Numbered from the stretch's first letter, positions 10,709 to 20,690 are shown. The stretch: 64,000 nt of DNA from JACKBC01 sp041391125 (GCA_041391125.1 JAWKON010000049.1:1-64000); one strand, 5' to 3'. A program made the numbers and translations. The notes: generated from the sequence alone by a model not told the origin.

Positions 10709-10737
10709 TTGTTGCATCATTTATGGTATGCTATAAT
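10709..10737 (+). promoter_or_regulatory. Probable sigma-70 type promoter
   Basis: TTGTTG at 10709 is followed 17 bases later by TATAAT (10732-10737), and TG sits one base before the -10 box, an extended -10. It lies about 440 bases before the first importer gene, which implies a long leader or an unseen small gene. Inference only. Confidence 0.45.
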
Positions 10738-11177
10738 GACTTATGGTATCGTTAACACTGAAACTGTACATTCCTCTCCCCGGAGAATGTAAAGCTCCCT
10801 TGTGATCACCCTACCATACGGTGATCCATGTCGTGATAGTTAGCCCAAGTGTCGGCTTAGAAAAATATGCATATAGCAATGATTCTTCGTATTCTTGCGA
10901 ATAGCATTCATACCTTGCTTTGTCCCATGACAATATGTGGCTCAACAGGATCGCGTGTGGTCCTCGTCCTGGAAGCTGCCATGCACAACCCATTTTGCAA
11001 GCTTTTGACGTAAACCCATTTCCTATTATACTGTTTATACTGTGCTCTGAATCAAAACAAGAGTTTTTTCTCTGAAATAGGGCTATTTAAAACGCCGGTT
11101 TTGATCTCAACCGCAGTATACCGACCTAAAAAACCGTTAGCGGGCTCTTTTGGTTTATCAACATTAGAGGATAATTC
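10738..11177. other. Long gap before the first sugar importer
   Basis: No convincing gene. It holds an inverted repeat ATCACC (9 bases) GGTGAT at 10805-10825 that could be an operator, the words CAACAGGATCGCGTGTGG (10932-10950), also present in altered form at 23877, and AT-rich DNA. AGAGG before 11178 is the likely ribosome site of the permease. Confidence 0.4.
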
Positions 11178-12137
11178 ATGACTACACAGAGCACGGCGCG
11201 TCCCTCTCCCGGCCTCCTGAGCACCATTGTGGGTGCAAAATCCCAAATGGAAAAAAATCAGGCTTTGTGGGGATACTTCTTTTTACTCCCCTGGCTGCTG
11301 GGTCTGATTATCTTTGTAATCGGCCCCATTTTGGCCTCGGCCTATTTTAGCGTGCAGGAATATGATGTGCTTTCGTCTCCCAAGTTTATTGGCGCGGAAA
11401 ATTATGTGCGCGCCTTTACGGGTGACAAACAATTCTGGCCTTCGCTAGAGCGCACCTTGCGCTATTCGCTGATGGTGGTGCCGATTGGGATTGTGGCTTC
11501 ACTTTTGCTGGCGCTGCTGCTGAATCAAGGTTTCAAAGCCACATCGCTCTTCCGTACGCTCTTCTTTTTGCCCTCGCTCACGCCGATTGTAGCGCTGGCA
11601 TTGGTTTGGACATGGCTTCTTCACCCGCGCCTTGGCCCGATCAATACGGCGCTTGACCTGTTTTTGGGGATTGATGGGCCAGGTTGGCTGACCGACAAGT
11701 TATGGGCATTGCGTTCATTAGCTATGATGGCGCTCTGGTCAACGGCGGGCGGCACCACCATGCTCATTTTTCTAGCCGGTTTGCAGGGGGTGCCACAGGA
11801 ACTGCTCGAAGCGGCGGAAATCGATGGCGCCGGCGCCGTATCCCGCTTTTGGAATGTTACGCTGCCCATGATTTCGCCCACCCTGCTTTTCAATTTAATT
11901 TTGGGCGTTATTGGTGCGCTCAAGGTCTTTACACTGGCCTATGTGGGAACAAACGGTGGGCCTTCGTACTCGACTTGGTTCTATGCCCTGCACATCTATA
12001 ATCAAGCCTTCGCCTACTTCCGCATGGGCTATGCTTCGGCCTTAGCATGGATTTTTGTGATTATCTTGATGGCGTTCACATACTTTCAGCTCCAGCTTTC
12101 GCAGCGCTGGGTGTATTATGCAGGAGAATCGTCTTAA
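11178..12137 (+). CDS. Carbohydrate ABC transporter permease, MalF type
   Basis: A 319-residue inner-membrane protein with six hydrophobic segments after a short cytoplasmic N-terminus. The EAA loop that docks the ATPase reads EAAEIDGAGAVSRFWNVTLP (about 213-232). It forms a channel with the next gene product, whose ATG follows directly after its TAA. With the lipoprotein at 13097 this is a complete importer apart from an ATPase, which is not in the window. Substrate unknown. Confidence 0.92.
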   Translation: MTTQSTARPSPGLLSTIVGAKSQMEKNQALWGYFFLLPWLLGLIIFVIGPILASAYFSVQEYDVLSSPKFIGAENYVRAFTGDKQFWPSLERTLRYSLMVVPIGIVASLLLALLLNQGFKATSLFRTLFFLPSLTPIVALALVWTWLLHPRLGPINTALDLFLGIDGPGWLTDKLWALRSLAMMALWSTAGGTTMLIFLAGLQGVPQELLEAAEIDGAGAVSRFWNVTLPMISPTLLFNLILGVIGALKVFTLAYVGTNGGPSYSTWFYALHIYNQAFAYFRMGYASALAWIFVIILMAFTYFQLQLSQRWVYYAGESS

Positions 12138-13043
12138 ATGGCCACACGAAGCGATTTGTTGACGGAGCTGCCGCGTGCGCAAGAGCAAGTGCGTTCCAAG
12201 GGAATTAAGATCAAACCGGGGCGAATGACCGTTTTCATCCTGATGTGTCTGCTGTCCGTGATCTTTTTTCTGCCCTTTTTTTGGACCATCATGAGTTCAC
12301 TCAAACAGATCAAGGAGCTGAACACATATCCGCCCACCTTTTTCCCAGCGGTTCCGCAATGGGGAAATTATATGCGGGTGTTGACGAGTGTACCCTTTAT
12401 GCTCTGGACCTGGAACACGGTCTTCATCGTGGCTATGAGCACACTGGGTACATTGATCACGGCGTCGATGGTGGCATATTCGTTTGCCCGTTTTAAGTAT
12501 CGTGGGCGCGAGTTCATTTTCATCATTACGTTGGGCACCCTGATGTTGCCCGCCCAGGTGACGCTCATCCCACAGTTCATCCTTTTTCATCGCCTCAATA
12601 TGCTGAACACGCTCTATCCACTCTGGCTGCCGGCGTGGTTTGGGGGCGGCGCCTTTGCCATTTTCCTGTTGCGCCAATTCATTCTCACCTTACCCAAAGA
12701 CCTGGATGAGGCCGCCCTTATCGATGGCGCAAGCTATCTGCGCATCTTTTGGCAGATACTGATGCCGCTCTGTAAACCGGTTTTGGCCACCATTGCCGTG
12801 CTAACGGTCAATGGGGTTTGGAATGATTTTCCCAATCAGGTCGTTTACTTGCAGAACGACAACATTATGACATTGGCAGTTGGCATGAACTACTTTCGCA
12901 CGCTCCCCGAAGTGGGTGGCGAACCCACCCAACATCTTTTGTTGGCCGCTTCGGTCATGTCGACAATGCCCATTGTGATACTCTTCTTTGCCGCCCAACG
13001 CTACTTTGTACAAGGCATTGTGCTGTCGGGTATCAAGGGGTAA
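12138..13043 (+). CDS. Carbohydrate ABC transporter permease, MalG type
   Basis: A 301-residue partner of the MalF-type permease, starting immediately at its stop codon, so the two are probably translated together. EAA loop EAALIDGASYLRIFWQILMP lies at about 192-211, and the C-terminus ends QGIVLSGIKG as is usual for MalG-type proteins. Six membrane segments. Intact. Confidence 0.93.
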   Translation: MATRSDLLTELPRAQEQVRSKGIKIKPGRMTVFILMCLLSVIFFLPFFWTIMSSLKQIKELNTYPPTFFPAVPQWGNYMRVLTSVPFMLWTWNTVFIVAMSTLGTLITASMVAYSFARFKYRGREFIFIITLGTLMLPAQVTLIPQFILFHRLNMLNTLYPLWLPAWFGGGAFAIFLLRQFILTLPKDLDEAALIDGASYLRIFWQILMPLCKPVLATIAVLTVNGVWNDFPNQVVYLQNDNIMTLAVGMNYFRTLPEVGGEPTQHLLLAASVMSTMPIVILFFAAQRYFVQGIVLSGIKG

Positions 13044-13096
13044 TTTAACCATCGGTTCAGAAACAAACATTTTTTCACACTTAGGAGAATTAGGAA

Positions 13097-14452
13097 ATGC
13101 AAAACTCAAGCATGAATCGCCGTCAGTGGCTCAAGATGATGGGCATTGGTTCCGCGGCAGTCGCGTTAGCCGCCTGTGCGCCCGCCACCGCTCCTGCTGG
13201 CGGTAGCGAGAGCAGTTCAGCCGCCGCGGCCCCCGGCAGTGCGCTGGTGGATCTCAGCGTCGCCACCTTTGATGCGCCGCTCCATGACTGGCAGCGTGAA
13301 TTTGCCCAGCGCTGGGCAGACGCCAACAAGGACAAAGCCAACACCACCATCGAGCGCGTTGTTTATGGTGAAATGGCAAAGCTCCAGCTCGCCCGCGCCG
13401 CTTCCGGCACAATGTGGGATATTGTTTTCAGCGGCATCAAGTGGTTCCCCTATTCAGCATCGAAGGACATGTTCCTCCAGTTGGATGATCTGCTGGCCAA
13501 TCGCCCGGATGCCGACCTGGAAGACTTCTTTGCGCCAACCCTGGCCGGCGCCAAGCTCGACGGCAAAATCTATGGCCTGCCCTATGAAATTCATCCAGGC
13601 AACCCGGCATTGGTCGTCTTCAATCTTGAAATGCTGGACAAGGCCGGGCTGGAAATGCCTACCGATGACTGGGACGTGGCCCAATATGCCGATATGGCAG
13701 TCAAGTTGACCGACACGGAAAATCAAATTTTTGGCACCAACTATCTGCCCGGCAATTACTACGACTTTGAGTCGCTGGCCCGCGCCTACGGCACCGACAT
13801 TATGAATGCCGACCGCACGCAACTTCAGTTTGCCACCGACCCAATGTGCGTGGAGGCCGCCAAATATATCACCAGCTTGCGCACCGAATTACACGTGGCG
13901 CCTTCCCGCGATGAAGCGGCCGGGCTGGACTTCACCGCCGGTCTTTTGGGCAGCGCCGTGGGCGGCACAACGCAGGTCAACCCCTTTGCCACTACCATTG
14001 ATGGCGCCTTCGAACACGATTGGGTGCTCTTCCCCAAGGGGCCCGATGGCAAGCGCGGCTACACGGCCTTTAGCTCGAACTACTCGATTGCATCCACGAC
14101 CAAGGACCCAGAATTAGCGACCGATCTGTTGATCTATCTCACCAGCACCGAAGCCGGGCTCTGGTCGGCGCTGGAACAAGGCACCGGTCAGCCCAATGCG
14201 CGCCATTCAGTGTGGGGCGATGAAACCCTGTTAAGCAAATCCCACCCCATCTTCCGCCGGGTGCTGGCCATGTTTAACGACGCCAATATTGAAGGACCCT
14301 TCCCCATGCCGAATAACCTGCGCTTCCAGGAATTGCAGGACAACTGGGCCAACACATCGCCCGATCTCTTCTATGGCGATGTGTCGTTTGACGAAGGTCT
14401 CCAAAACGTGCAAGACGCCATGCAGGAAATTCTCGACCTGCCGCGCGCCTAA
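13097..14452 (+). CDS. Extracellular sugar-binding lipoprotein (family 1), Tat-like signal
   Basis: Captures the substrate for the importer encoded just before it. The signal reads MNRRQWLKMMGIGSAAVALA followed by a lipobox cysteine (C27), so it is a lipoprotein. The twin arginines (R8, R9) before a hydrophobic stretch suggest export by the Tat route. The mature part (about 420 residues) has a type I substrate-binding layout with WDIVFSGIKWFPYS and YGLPYEIHPGNPALVVFN. A clear ribosome site (AGGAG) precedes the start. A terminator follows, closing the three-gene operon. Confidence 0.92.
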   Translation: MQNSSMNRRQWLKMMGIGSAAVALAACAPATAPAGGSESSSAAAAPGSALVDLSVATFDAPLHDWQREFAQRWADANKDKANTTIERVVYGEMAKLQLARAASGTMWDIVFSGIKWFPYSASKDMFLQLDDLLANRPDADLEDFFAPTLAGAKLDGKIYGLPYEIHPGNPALVVFNLEMLDKAGLEMPTDDWDVAQYADMAVKLTDTENQIFGTNYLPGNYYDFESLARAYGTDIMNADRTQLQFATDPMCVEAAKYITSLRTELHVAPSRDEAAGLDFTAGLLGSAVGGTTQVNPFATTIDGAFEHDWVLFPKGPDGKRGYTAFSSNYSIASTTKDPELATDLLIYLTSTEAGLWSALEQGTGQPNARHSVWGDETLLSKSHPIFRRVLAMFNDANIEGPFPMPNNLRFQELQDNWANTSPDLFYGDVSFDEGLQNVQDAMQEILDLPRA

Positions 14453-14471
14453 TCGCATCAAATTGTTTTTA

Positions 14472-14502
14472 AGAGGGGGATGGATGCACATCCCCCTTTT
14501 TA
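14472..14502 (+). terminator. Intrinsic terminator after first importer operon
   Basis: GGGGGATG pairs with CATCCCCC around a short loop, followed by TTTTTATATA. It separates the first importer operon from the second. Confidence 0.85.
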
Positions 14503-14554
14503 TATAAGTAACTCTCCCTTGAAAACTCAATCATCAAAACCAAGGAGGAATTTC

Positions 14555-15932
14555 ATGCGTAAGCACATTTCACTTTGCAGTACGTTTGCGCTCCTACTGG
14601 CGCTGCTGTTGTCAGCTTGTGCCGCACCAGCAGCACCCGCCGAGCCAGCCGCACCGGCAGCCGCGAGCGGGGGCGACAGCGCCGCCGCCCCCACCAATAC
14701 CCCCCTGCCCCCCCTGCCCGTGGATACCGATGAAGTCTTCACCTACTGGGGCGGTCTCATCTTCTCCGATGAAGCCAACCAGATGCTGGTGGACCGCGTG
14801 ACCCAGTGGGGCGAAGAGCGCGGCGTGCAGACCGAAGTCGTCATGATCAACCAGAATGAAACCGTGCAGCGCGTCTCCGCCGCCATTGAGTCGGGCGCTA
14901 TGCCCGATGCGCTGGATGTGGGCCGCGGCTTTATGCTGCTGCTGACCCAGCAGGATCAACTGGAGCCGCTGGACGATCTCTACGCTGAAATTGGCGAAAC
15001 GGTGGGCGGTTGGCTGCCCGCGGCCGATGAAGCCACCAACCCCGACCGCTATGGCGGCAATCGCTATGGCATTCCCTTTAGCCTGGGCGGCAACGTGCTC
15101 TATCGCCGCGTGGATGTGCTGGAACCGGCCGGCTTTGGTGAGGCGCCCCAAACCTGGACCGAACTCTACGAAATGGCCAAAGCGGCCCAGAACCCGCCCG
15201 AAAATTACGGCATGGGCTTTGCACTCTCCAACGTGGGCGATGGCAACCTGACCACCACCATGATGCAGTCTTGGGGCGGGCGTGGCTGATGATGAGGGCA
15301 AAAGCTGTACCCTCGATTCGCAGGAGGTGCGCGACTTCCTCACCTGGATCACCACCGCCTACAATGAAGGGCTCTTCCCGCCCGGCGCCACCACTTGGGA
15401 CGGTGCAGGCGACAATGTGGCCTATCAGTCTGGCAACGCTGTCTTTATTGCCAACCCCGGCAGCGTCTATCTCTACATGCGCAACGAAGACCCCGACCTG
15501 GGCGAAGCTACCAAATACTCAGCGCTGCCTGCCGGTCCCGCCATGCGCATTGCCCCGGTGGACGCCAATGTGCGCGTCATCCCCAAAAGCTCGGACGATA
15601 TTGAAAAGGCCAAAGACCTGCTCAAATATCTCTCCGAACCCGAGTTCATGAAAGAGTATTACTACAACGCCATCTACGGCCCGTCCGCCGCTGGCTATCA
15701 GGATGCCCCCATCTTCACCGAAGGCCCAGTCCACGTTGGCCTGCTGGACCTGGCGCTTAACGGCACCTTTGGCGCCTTCCCCGATGTCGATAACGCCGCC
15801 TTTGCCGAATACCAGACCAACTTCCTCACCCCGCGCATGATACAGCGCGTGGTGGTAGACGGCCTCAGCATCGACGACGCCGTGGCCGAAACGCAAAAAG
15901 CGTGCCAGGATATTTACGATAAGTATAAGTAG
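14555..15932 (+). CDS. Extracellular sugar-binding lipoprotein, one frameshift
   Basis: Binding protein of a second importer. It starts at the ATG at 14555 with AAGGAGGA upstream. Signal peptide ends in the lipobox LLLSAC (C22), followed by an Ala/Pro-rich linker and a type I binding fold (EVFTYWGGLIFSDEANQML; YGIPFSLGGNVLYRRVDVL). The frame breaks near 15285: the sequence reads GGRG and stops, while one extra base would give GGRVADDEGK and continue unbroken to 15932. So a single missing base explains the break. The two permeases follow at once. Confidence 0.85.
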
Positions 15933-15979
15933 GGAGTAGGGAGTAGGGAGTAGGGAGTAGGGAGTAGGGAGTAGGGAGT
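15931..15979. repeat. Tandem GGGAGTA repeat
   Basis: Seven consecutive copies of the 7-base word GGGAGTA/GGGAGTA begin at the stop of the binding-protein gene. The opposite arm is poor (CCCCTTCTCCC stretch at 15990-16020). It is one of the iterated-heptamer repeats of this window. Confidence 0.85.
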
Positions 15980-16044
15980 AAAGACAAGCTCCCCTTCTCC
16001 CTTTCCCCCCTTCCCCCTTTCCGTCCTCCCCACTGGATTTCACC

Positions 16045-16968
16045 ATGGCCAACCAAGCAGCAACTCAACTTCCCGCGGCGCGGCAGAGCGACCAGCCACG
16101 CATGACCATGAGCCAGCGCGCCAGCATCATGGGCTATTTGATGGTGGCGCCGGTGGTGATCTGTTTGCTGATCCTGGTGATCTATCCGTTCTTCTTCGCC
16201 ATCTGGATCAGCTTTACGGACCGCATGGTGGGCAGCCAGGGCAACTTTATTGGCCTGGCCAACTATCGCTATCTGATCAACTGGATCGACTTTCGAGCCA
16301 CCGTGCGTAACACCATTGTGCTGGTGGTCAGCGTGCAGTCGCTTAAGCTGGTGCTGGGCATGGGCATTGCGCTGCTGCTGAACCAGCAGATACGCGGGCG
16401 ACAGATCTGGCGCAGCCTGATCTTGATTCCGTGGGCCATGCCGGCTTTTGTGGCTTTTATTACGTGGAAGCTGCTCTACGCGCCGCAGGGCGGCGCGTTC
16501 AACTATATTCTGCTCAATTCAGGGCTCGTTCAAACCCACGTCGATTTTCTCAGCACCAAAACGTGGGCCATGCCCAGCGTGGTGGTGGCCAGTTTCTGGC
16601 GCGGTTTTCCATTTTGGGTGATTTCGTTTTTGGCCGCGCTGCAAAACGTGCCGCAAGAATTGTACGAAGCCGCCGCCATCGACGGCGCATCGGCCTGGCA
16701 ACGCTATCGCCATGTAACCTTGCCCAGCATCCGCCATGTGGTGCTGGTAGTGCTGCTGCTTTCAACCATTTGGACCACCAATAGCTTTGAAGCCATCTGG
16801 CTGCTGACCCAAGGCGGCCCCTCCAGCGCCACCATGACTTTTCCGGTGCTGGCCTATTTTGGGCTGCAAAATCTGCGCATTGGCGAGGCGGCTTCGGTCT
16901 CGGTCTCTATGCTGCCGGTCTTTGCCATGCTGGCCTTTATCGTGGCAAAATTGCTCCAAGAAGAGTGA
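16045..16968 (+). CDS. Carbohydrate ABC transporter permease, MalF type
   Basis: A 307-residue permease of the second importer with six hydrophobic segments, first at about 30-52 (MGYLMVAPVVICLLILVIYP). The EAA loop is EAAAIDGASAWQRYRHVTLP (about 210-229). Its TGA stop lies two bases before the ATG of the next permease. Intact. Confidence 0.92.
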   Translation: MANQAATQLPAARQSDQPRMTMSQRASIMGYLMVAPVVICLLILVIYPFFFAIWISFTDRMVGSQGNFIGLANYRYLINWIDFRATVRNTIVLVVSVQSLKLVLGMGIALLLNQQIRGRQIWRSLILIPWAMPAFVAFITWKLLYAPQGGAFNYILLNSGLVQTHVDFLSTKTWAMPSVVVASFWRGFPFWVISFLAALQNVPQELYEAAAIDGASAWQRYRHVTLPSIRHVVLVVLLLSTIWTTNSFEAIWLLTQGGPSSATMTFPVLAYFGLQNLRIGEAASVSVSMLPVFAMLAFIVAKLLQEE

Positions 16969-16970
16969 CA

Positions 16971-17800
16971 ATGCTGGATAAATTAACCCTCACCCAAAAA
17001 ATAATTTTCTACACATTGTTAGTCCTGATGGCCATCGTGATCCTCTTCCCCATCTACTACATGATCTCGATTTCGCTCAAGCTGCCCAAGGACATTTACC
17101 GCACGCCTTCGCTGCTGCCGCTTAACGCCACGCTGCAAAATTATGTGGACCTGTTCGGCAAGATGAAGTTTTTGATCAACATTCGCAACAGCGTCATCGT
17201 GGCGGGTGCGGCCACAATTATTTCGGTCTTTATCAGCTGCATGGCGGCCTACAGCCTGGTGCGGCTCAAGTATCGCTTCCGCGACTGGATCGGGCGACTG
17301 ATCCTCTTCACCTATTTGACGCCGGGCGCGCTGCTCTTTATTTCGCTGGCCGTGATCATCAACCGACTGCGGCTGGGCAACACGGTGCAAGGGCTCATCT
17401 TTGTCTATCTCACCTTTTCGGCGCCGCTGAGCACGTGGCTGCTCATGGGCTACTTCCGCAGCATCCCTGCCGATCTGGAAGAGCAGGCCATGGTGGATGG
17501 CGTCACGCGTTGGCAGGCGCTCTTCCGCAGTGCTGCCGCTGGCCACACCCGGCCTCATCGCAGTCAGCGTCTTCACCTTTACCGGGGCCTGGAACGAACT
17601 GCTGCTGGCGCTCATCTTCATCACCTCGCCGGACAAGCAGACGGTCCCCGTGCGGTCAGCTACTTGATCACCGGCGACGTGTTCCGCTGGGGCTGATCAG
17701 GCGGGCTCCGTCTCGGCGGCCATTCCGGTGATTGTGCTCTACTATCTGGGACAGCGCTTTGTGGTGCAGGGGCTGGCGGCGGGCGCGGTCAAAGGGGTGA
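16971..17800 (+). pseudogene. Carbohydrate ABC transporter permease, MalG type, frameshifted at 3' end
   Basis: Second permease of the importer at 14555-16968. The first 185 codons are clean (ILFPIYYMISISLKLPKDIY; EEQAMVDGVTRWQALF, the EAA loop). After about 17530 the conserved sequence moves between frames (TGAWNELLLALIFITSPDKQ, then YLITGDVFRWG, then IVLYYLGQRFVVQGLAAGAV). The likely natural stop is the TGA at 17798-17800. About three or four shifts in 300 bases, with no loss of conserved blocks. Confidence 0.8.
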
Positions 17801-17918
17801 GCGATTTACGATTTGGGATGTACAATTTACGAATCTCGTCTGTGGAAAATAGTCGCTGTGGCGGGCTGGATTTGTCATCGATTCCAGCCTCTCTATAATA
17901 GATAAGCTTGTCAACCAG

Positions 17919-17957
17919 ACCTCCCCTTTCCTCTCAGGAGAGGGGCCGGGGAGAGGT
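17919..17957. repeat. Imperfect CCTCTCC/GGAGAGG palindrome
   Basis: An ACCTCCCC...GGGGAGAGGT quasi-palindrome with CCTCTCAGGAGAGG in the centre. A relative is at 29589-29662. GAGAGG at its right end may serve as the ribosome site of the gene starting at 17969. Confidence 0.6.
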
Positions 17958-17968
17958 AGAACCCACCA

Positions 17969-18726
17969 ATGCAACTATCCCACCACCAAAAAGCAGAATT
18001 TGTCCGTCGTGGCTTTGTGAAAGTGCCGGGCGTCGTGCCGCAAGTCATGGTGAACGAGGCGTTGCGCGCCATCAACCATTCGCTGGGCGAAGGCATCGAT
18101 CCGGCGCAGGTGCCTATTTTTCGCTCGCGCTCGTATGCCCGAATTGCAGCGACCCGGTGATCACCGATCTGGTGAACAAGACGCCGGCGCTGGCCTTGGC
18201 CGAATCGTTAATCGGCGCGGGCAAAATCAAACCCATCAGCGGGGGGCAGATTGCGTTACGCTTTCCCAGTCAAGTGGACCCGCCGCCGCCACCGCATCCT
18301 CACTTAGACGGCATGTACACGCCCACCAATGGCGTACCCCAGGGGACGATCCGCAACTTTACCATGCTGCTGGGCGTGGCGTTGAGCGAGGTGACGGCGC
18401 CCTTTGTCGGCAATTTCACGGTTTGGCCGGGGACGCACACAATCTATGAAAAGTGGTTCCGCGAGCGCGGTCCCGAGGCATTGCTAGAGGGGATGCCCAA
18501 AGTGGAAATTCCCGCGCCGGAGCAGCAACTGGCCAATCCAGGTGACGTGATGCTGGTGCATTATCAGCTTGCCCACGCGGCGGCCATCAACGTCTCGCCC
18601 CATGTGCGCTACGCCATCTATTTTCGGCTGCACCACGTGGACCACGAACAGCATGGGCTGGACACACTGACCAATATCTGGCTCGAATGGGACGGCGTGC
18701 GCAAACTGGCGGGCGCGTATCGCTAG
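17969..18726 (+). CDS. Phytanoyl-CoA dioxygenase (PhyH) family protein, one frameshift
   Basis: Non-heme iron, 2-oxoglutarate-dependent oxygenase family that hydroxylates small molecules. Start ATG at 17969 (MQLSHHQKAEFVRRGFVKVP, the typical N-terminal block). The frame breaks near 18137: adding one base to TCGTATGCCC gives SYCPNCSDPVITDL and the frame then runs to 18726. The iron ligands appear as HLDGMY (HxD, near 18300) and the histidine in NVSPHVRYAIYFR. Substrate unknown. It lies between a sugar importer and a glutamine amidotransferase gene. Confidence 0.75.
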
Positions 18727-18727
18727 C

Positions 18728-18811
18728 GTAGGTCACTCTTGCAGAGTGACATGGTTGACAAGCGAGGCGGCTGCCATTGACCGGGTTTGTCACACACTAT
18801 GTGTGACCTAC
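18728..18811. repeat. Palindromic element with two inner hairpins (GTAGGTCAC type)
   Basis: Outer arms GTAGGTCAC (18728-18736) and GTGACCTAC (18803-18811) enclose GTCACTCTTGCAGAGTGAC and GTCACACACTATGTGTGAC, each a hairpin. It starts two bases after the PhyH stop. The element at 26716-26828 shares the GTAGGTCACTCTTGCAGAGT unit exactly. Confidence 0.8.
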
Positions 18812-19519
18812 AAGCAGCCACCTATCCAACCAAAATCAACCACCCAGCGCGCCGCCAGTTCATTGTCCGGCGGCCCATCATCCAAAGAACACTTGGCCTG
18901 CGCATGACAGGCCGGCTCAACAATGGCTTCCACGGCGCTGAGCACATCCTGCATGATGGCGGTGGAAAATTCGGGGTGCGCCTGCATGCCCAGCACGCGG
19001 TCGTCAATGGTGAAAAAGGCGTTGGGGCAAAAGTCGCTGCCGCCAGCAGGCGCGCCTGCAGCGGCAGTTCCATCACCTGATCGTGATGGGCGTAATAAAA
19101 AGCACCGCTGGCCGGTCTGTCCCCCATCCACGGCGCGCCGCATGAATATCGATAACGTGGCGGCCCAATCCCCAACCCTTCTCTGATTTGGCAGCGAATC
19201 CCCCCAAAGAGTGGGCCAATATCTGGTGACCAAAGCAGATGCCCACCAGCTTCTTCTCGGCCTGATAGGCGGCGCGGATAAAGTCACCCAATTGGGCAAT
19301 CCAGCCATCCGCATCGTAGACGCCGCTGGGACTGCCCGAAATTAGATAGGCGTCGCATTCGGCGGGCGTAGCGGGGAATTCGTTGCACAACAGATCATAA
19401 GCGCAATAGGTAAAAGGGGCATTGGCGCTTTGCAAAAAGCGCACGTACGCATCTGCCGGCGTGTCGTTCCAGCGGATGCCAATGTTGTGGGGCAGGGCGT
19501 TGAGAATGCCGATTTTCAT
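18808..19519 (-). pseudogene. Class I glutamine amidotransferase, frameshifted
   Basis: GMP-synthase-like glutamine amidotransferase that would hydrolyse glutamine to provide ammonia or act on a gamma-glutamyl bond. The N-terminal 148 codons include ISGSPSGVYD and the nucleophile cysteine in GICFGHQILAHSLGG. The middle (YYAHHDQVMELP) and the C-terminal part with the catalytic His-Glu (GMQAHPEFS) lie in two other frames. The C-terminal reading runs into the palindrome at 18728-18811, so the true end may be earlier. Two or more shifts between 18990 and 19180. Confidence 0.75.
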
Positions 19520-19778
19520 GTGGGTTCACCGTGAATTATTGAATGAAGATTGATCCTCATAATATCATATTTGCATTCCCAAACATAGCCTATCCCAGCA
19601 TAAGGGCGCGTTTCGCATTGGGGCGAGATACACTCCTTCCTGGAAGGAATTACCCCCAAACTAAAATGCACCTCGGCATTATTTGAACGACCTCTATTTG
19701 CATCTGTTGCCTAAAAGTGGCAATATTGAGTATGTTACTTTCTTTTCTCCCCGCAACCGATCTGAAGGACAAGAACCC

Positions 19779-20558
19779 ATGCCTGCCACACAATCCGTCG
19801 TTCGCCCCATCGAGCTGACCGACAATGAAGTCTATTTCTATCAAGAGCAGGGCTATCTGCTCATCCCCAATTTGATTGAGCCGGCCGTAGTAGACGAACT
19901 GCGCGAGGCGGTGCTGGACGTGCTGGAGGCCAATGGCATTCCCCGCGCCCAGCTTGACCACGCCAGCAGCACGGCGGACAAGCTGCGCCAGAATCCACAG
20001 TACGTCAAAGATTCTCTGCTCGATGAGCTGATCAACGGTGAAGCAATGATGGCGCTGGCTTCACGGCTGATCGGCGGGCGCGCCGTGCGCTATTTGCCCT
20101 TTACAGCGGTGAAAGCGGGCGGCGGCGGCGGTCAGTTTCACTTTCACCAGGACAACAACTACACCCAGCACGACCCAGCGCTGGGCTCCATCAACATTTG
20201 GGTGGCGCTGGTCGACATGACGCCGGACAACGGCTGCTTGCAGATGGTCCCCGGCTCCCACAAAGAGGGCGTGCTGGATTGGGAAAATGCCGGCGACGGC
20301 GACAGCCACCGCAAAGTGGCCATCGACCCCAAGACGTTTCTACCTATCCGCATGAGGGCCGGTGACGCCGTGGCCTTTACGCGCCTCACCGTCCACGGCA
20401 GCGGTCCCAATTACACTGACCGCGCCCGCGTGGCCTATGGCCTGCAATATCACCGCGAAGATGTGAAATTCTTCGACCCCCAGGACGAAACGTGGAAGCT
20501 GCTGGTGGAGATTCCGCGTTTTCAGACGCCGCCAGTGGCGAAACTGGGGGCGAATTGA
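19779..20558 (+). CDS. Phytanoyl-CoA dioxygenase (PhyH) family protein
   Basis: An intact 259-residue 2-oxoglutarate/iron oxygenase. The start at 19779 is chosen for AAGGA upstream; in-frame codons further upstream lack one. Iron ligands are H123 and D125 in FHFHQDNNY and H206 in LTVHGSGPN. R215 or R217 (DRARVAY) should bind 2-oxoglutarate. Only moderately similar by eye to the PhyH protein at 17969, so not a recent copy. Context suggests oxidation of a carbon source or an osmolyte. Substrate unknown. Confidence 0.88.
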   Translation: MPATQSVVRPIELTDNEVYFYQEQGYLLIPNLIEPAVVDELREAVLDVLEANGIPRAQLDHASSTADKLRQNPQYVKDSLLDELINGEAMMALASRLIGGRAVRYLPFTAVKAGGGGGQFHFHQDNNYTQHDPALGSINIWVALVDMTPDNGCLQMVPGSHKEGVLDWENAGDGDSHRKVAIDPKTFLPIRMRAGDAVAFTRLTVHGSGPNYTDRARVAYGLQYHREDVKFFDPQDETWKLLVEIPRFQTPPVAKLGAN

Positions 20559-20562
20559 TGAG

Positions 20563-20660
20563 TGCGTGTTGCGCATTACGTATTTCGTGAACCGGCATAG
20601 TTTCTTGTATCGAAACAAGCTTCTCGACCGGTACACGCAATACGCAATACGCAATACGTT
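20563..20660. repeat. Iterated GCAATAC palindrome with inner hairpin
   Basis: Left part GCGTGTTGCGCATTACGTATT, right part of three GCAATAC words (20635-20656). The loop carries a separate small hairpin GTTTC TTGTATC GAAAC at 20599-20615. An example of one palindrome inside another. Confidence 0.7.
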
Positions 20661-20690
20661 TCCTTTCCCAACCAAACCACAGGAGCAAAC

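Noticed and set aside
10811..10993. Two small minus-strand frames (10811-10993 and 11052-11246) in the gap before the first importer
   Set aside because: No ribosome site, no hydrophobic or conserved pattern, and the second overlaps the permease start.
15931..15979. GGGAGTA array considered as a CRISPR array or VNTR inside a gene
   Set aside because: The repeat unit is 7 bases with no spacers and lies after a stop codon; no cas genes are present.
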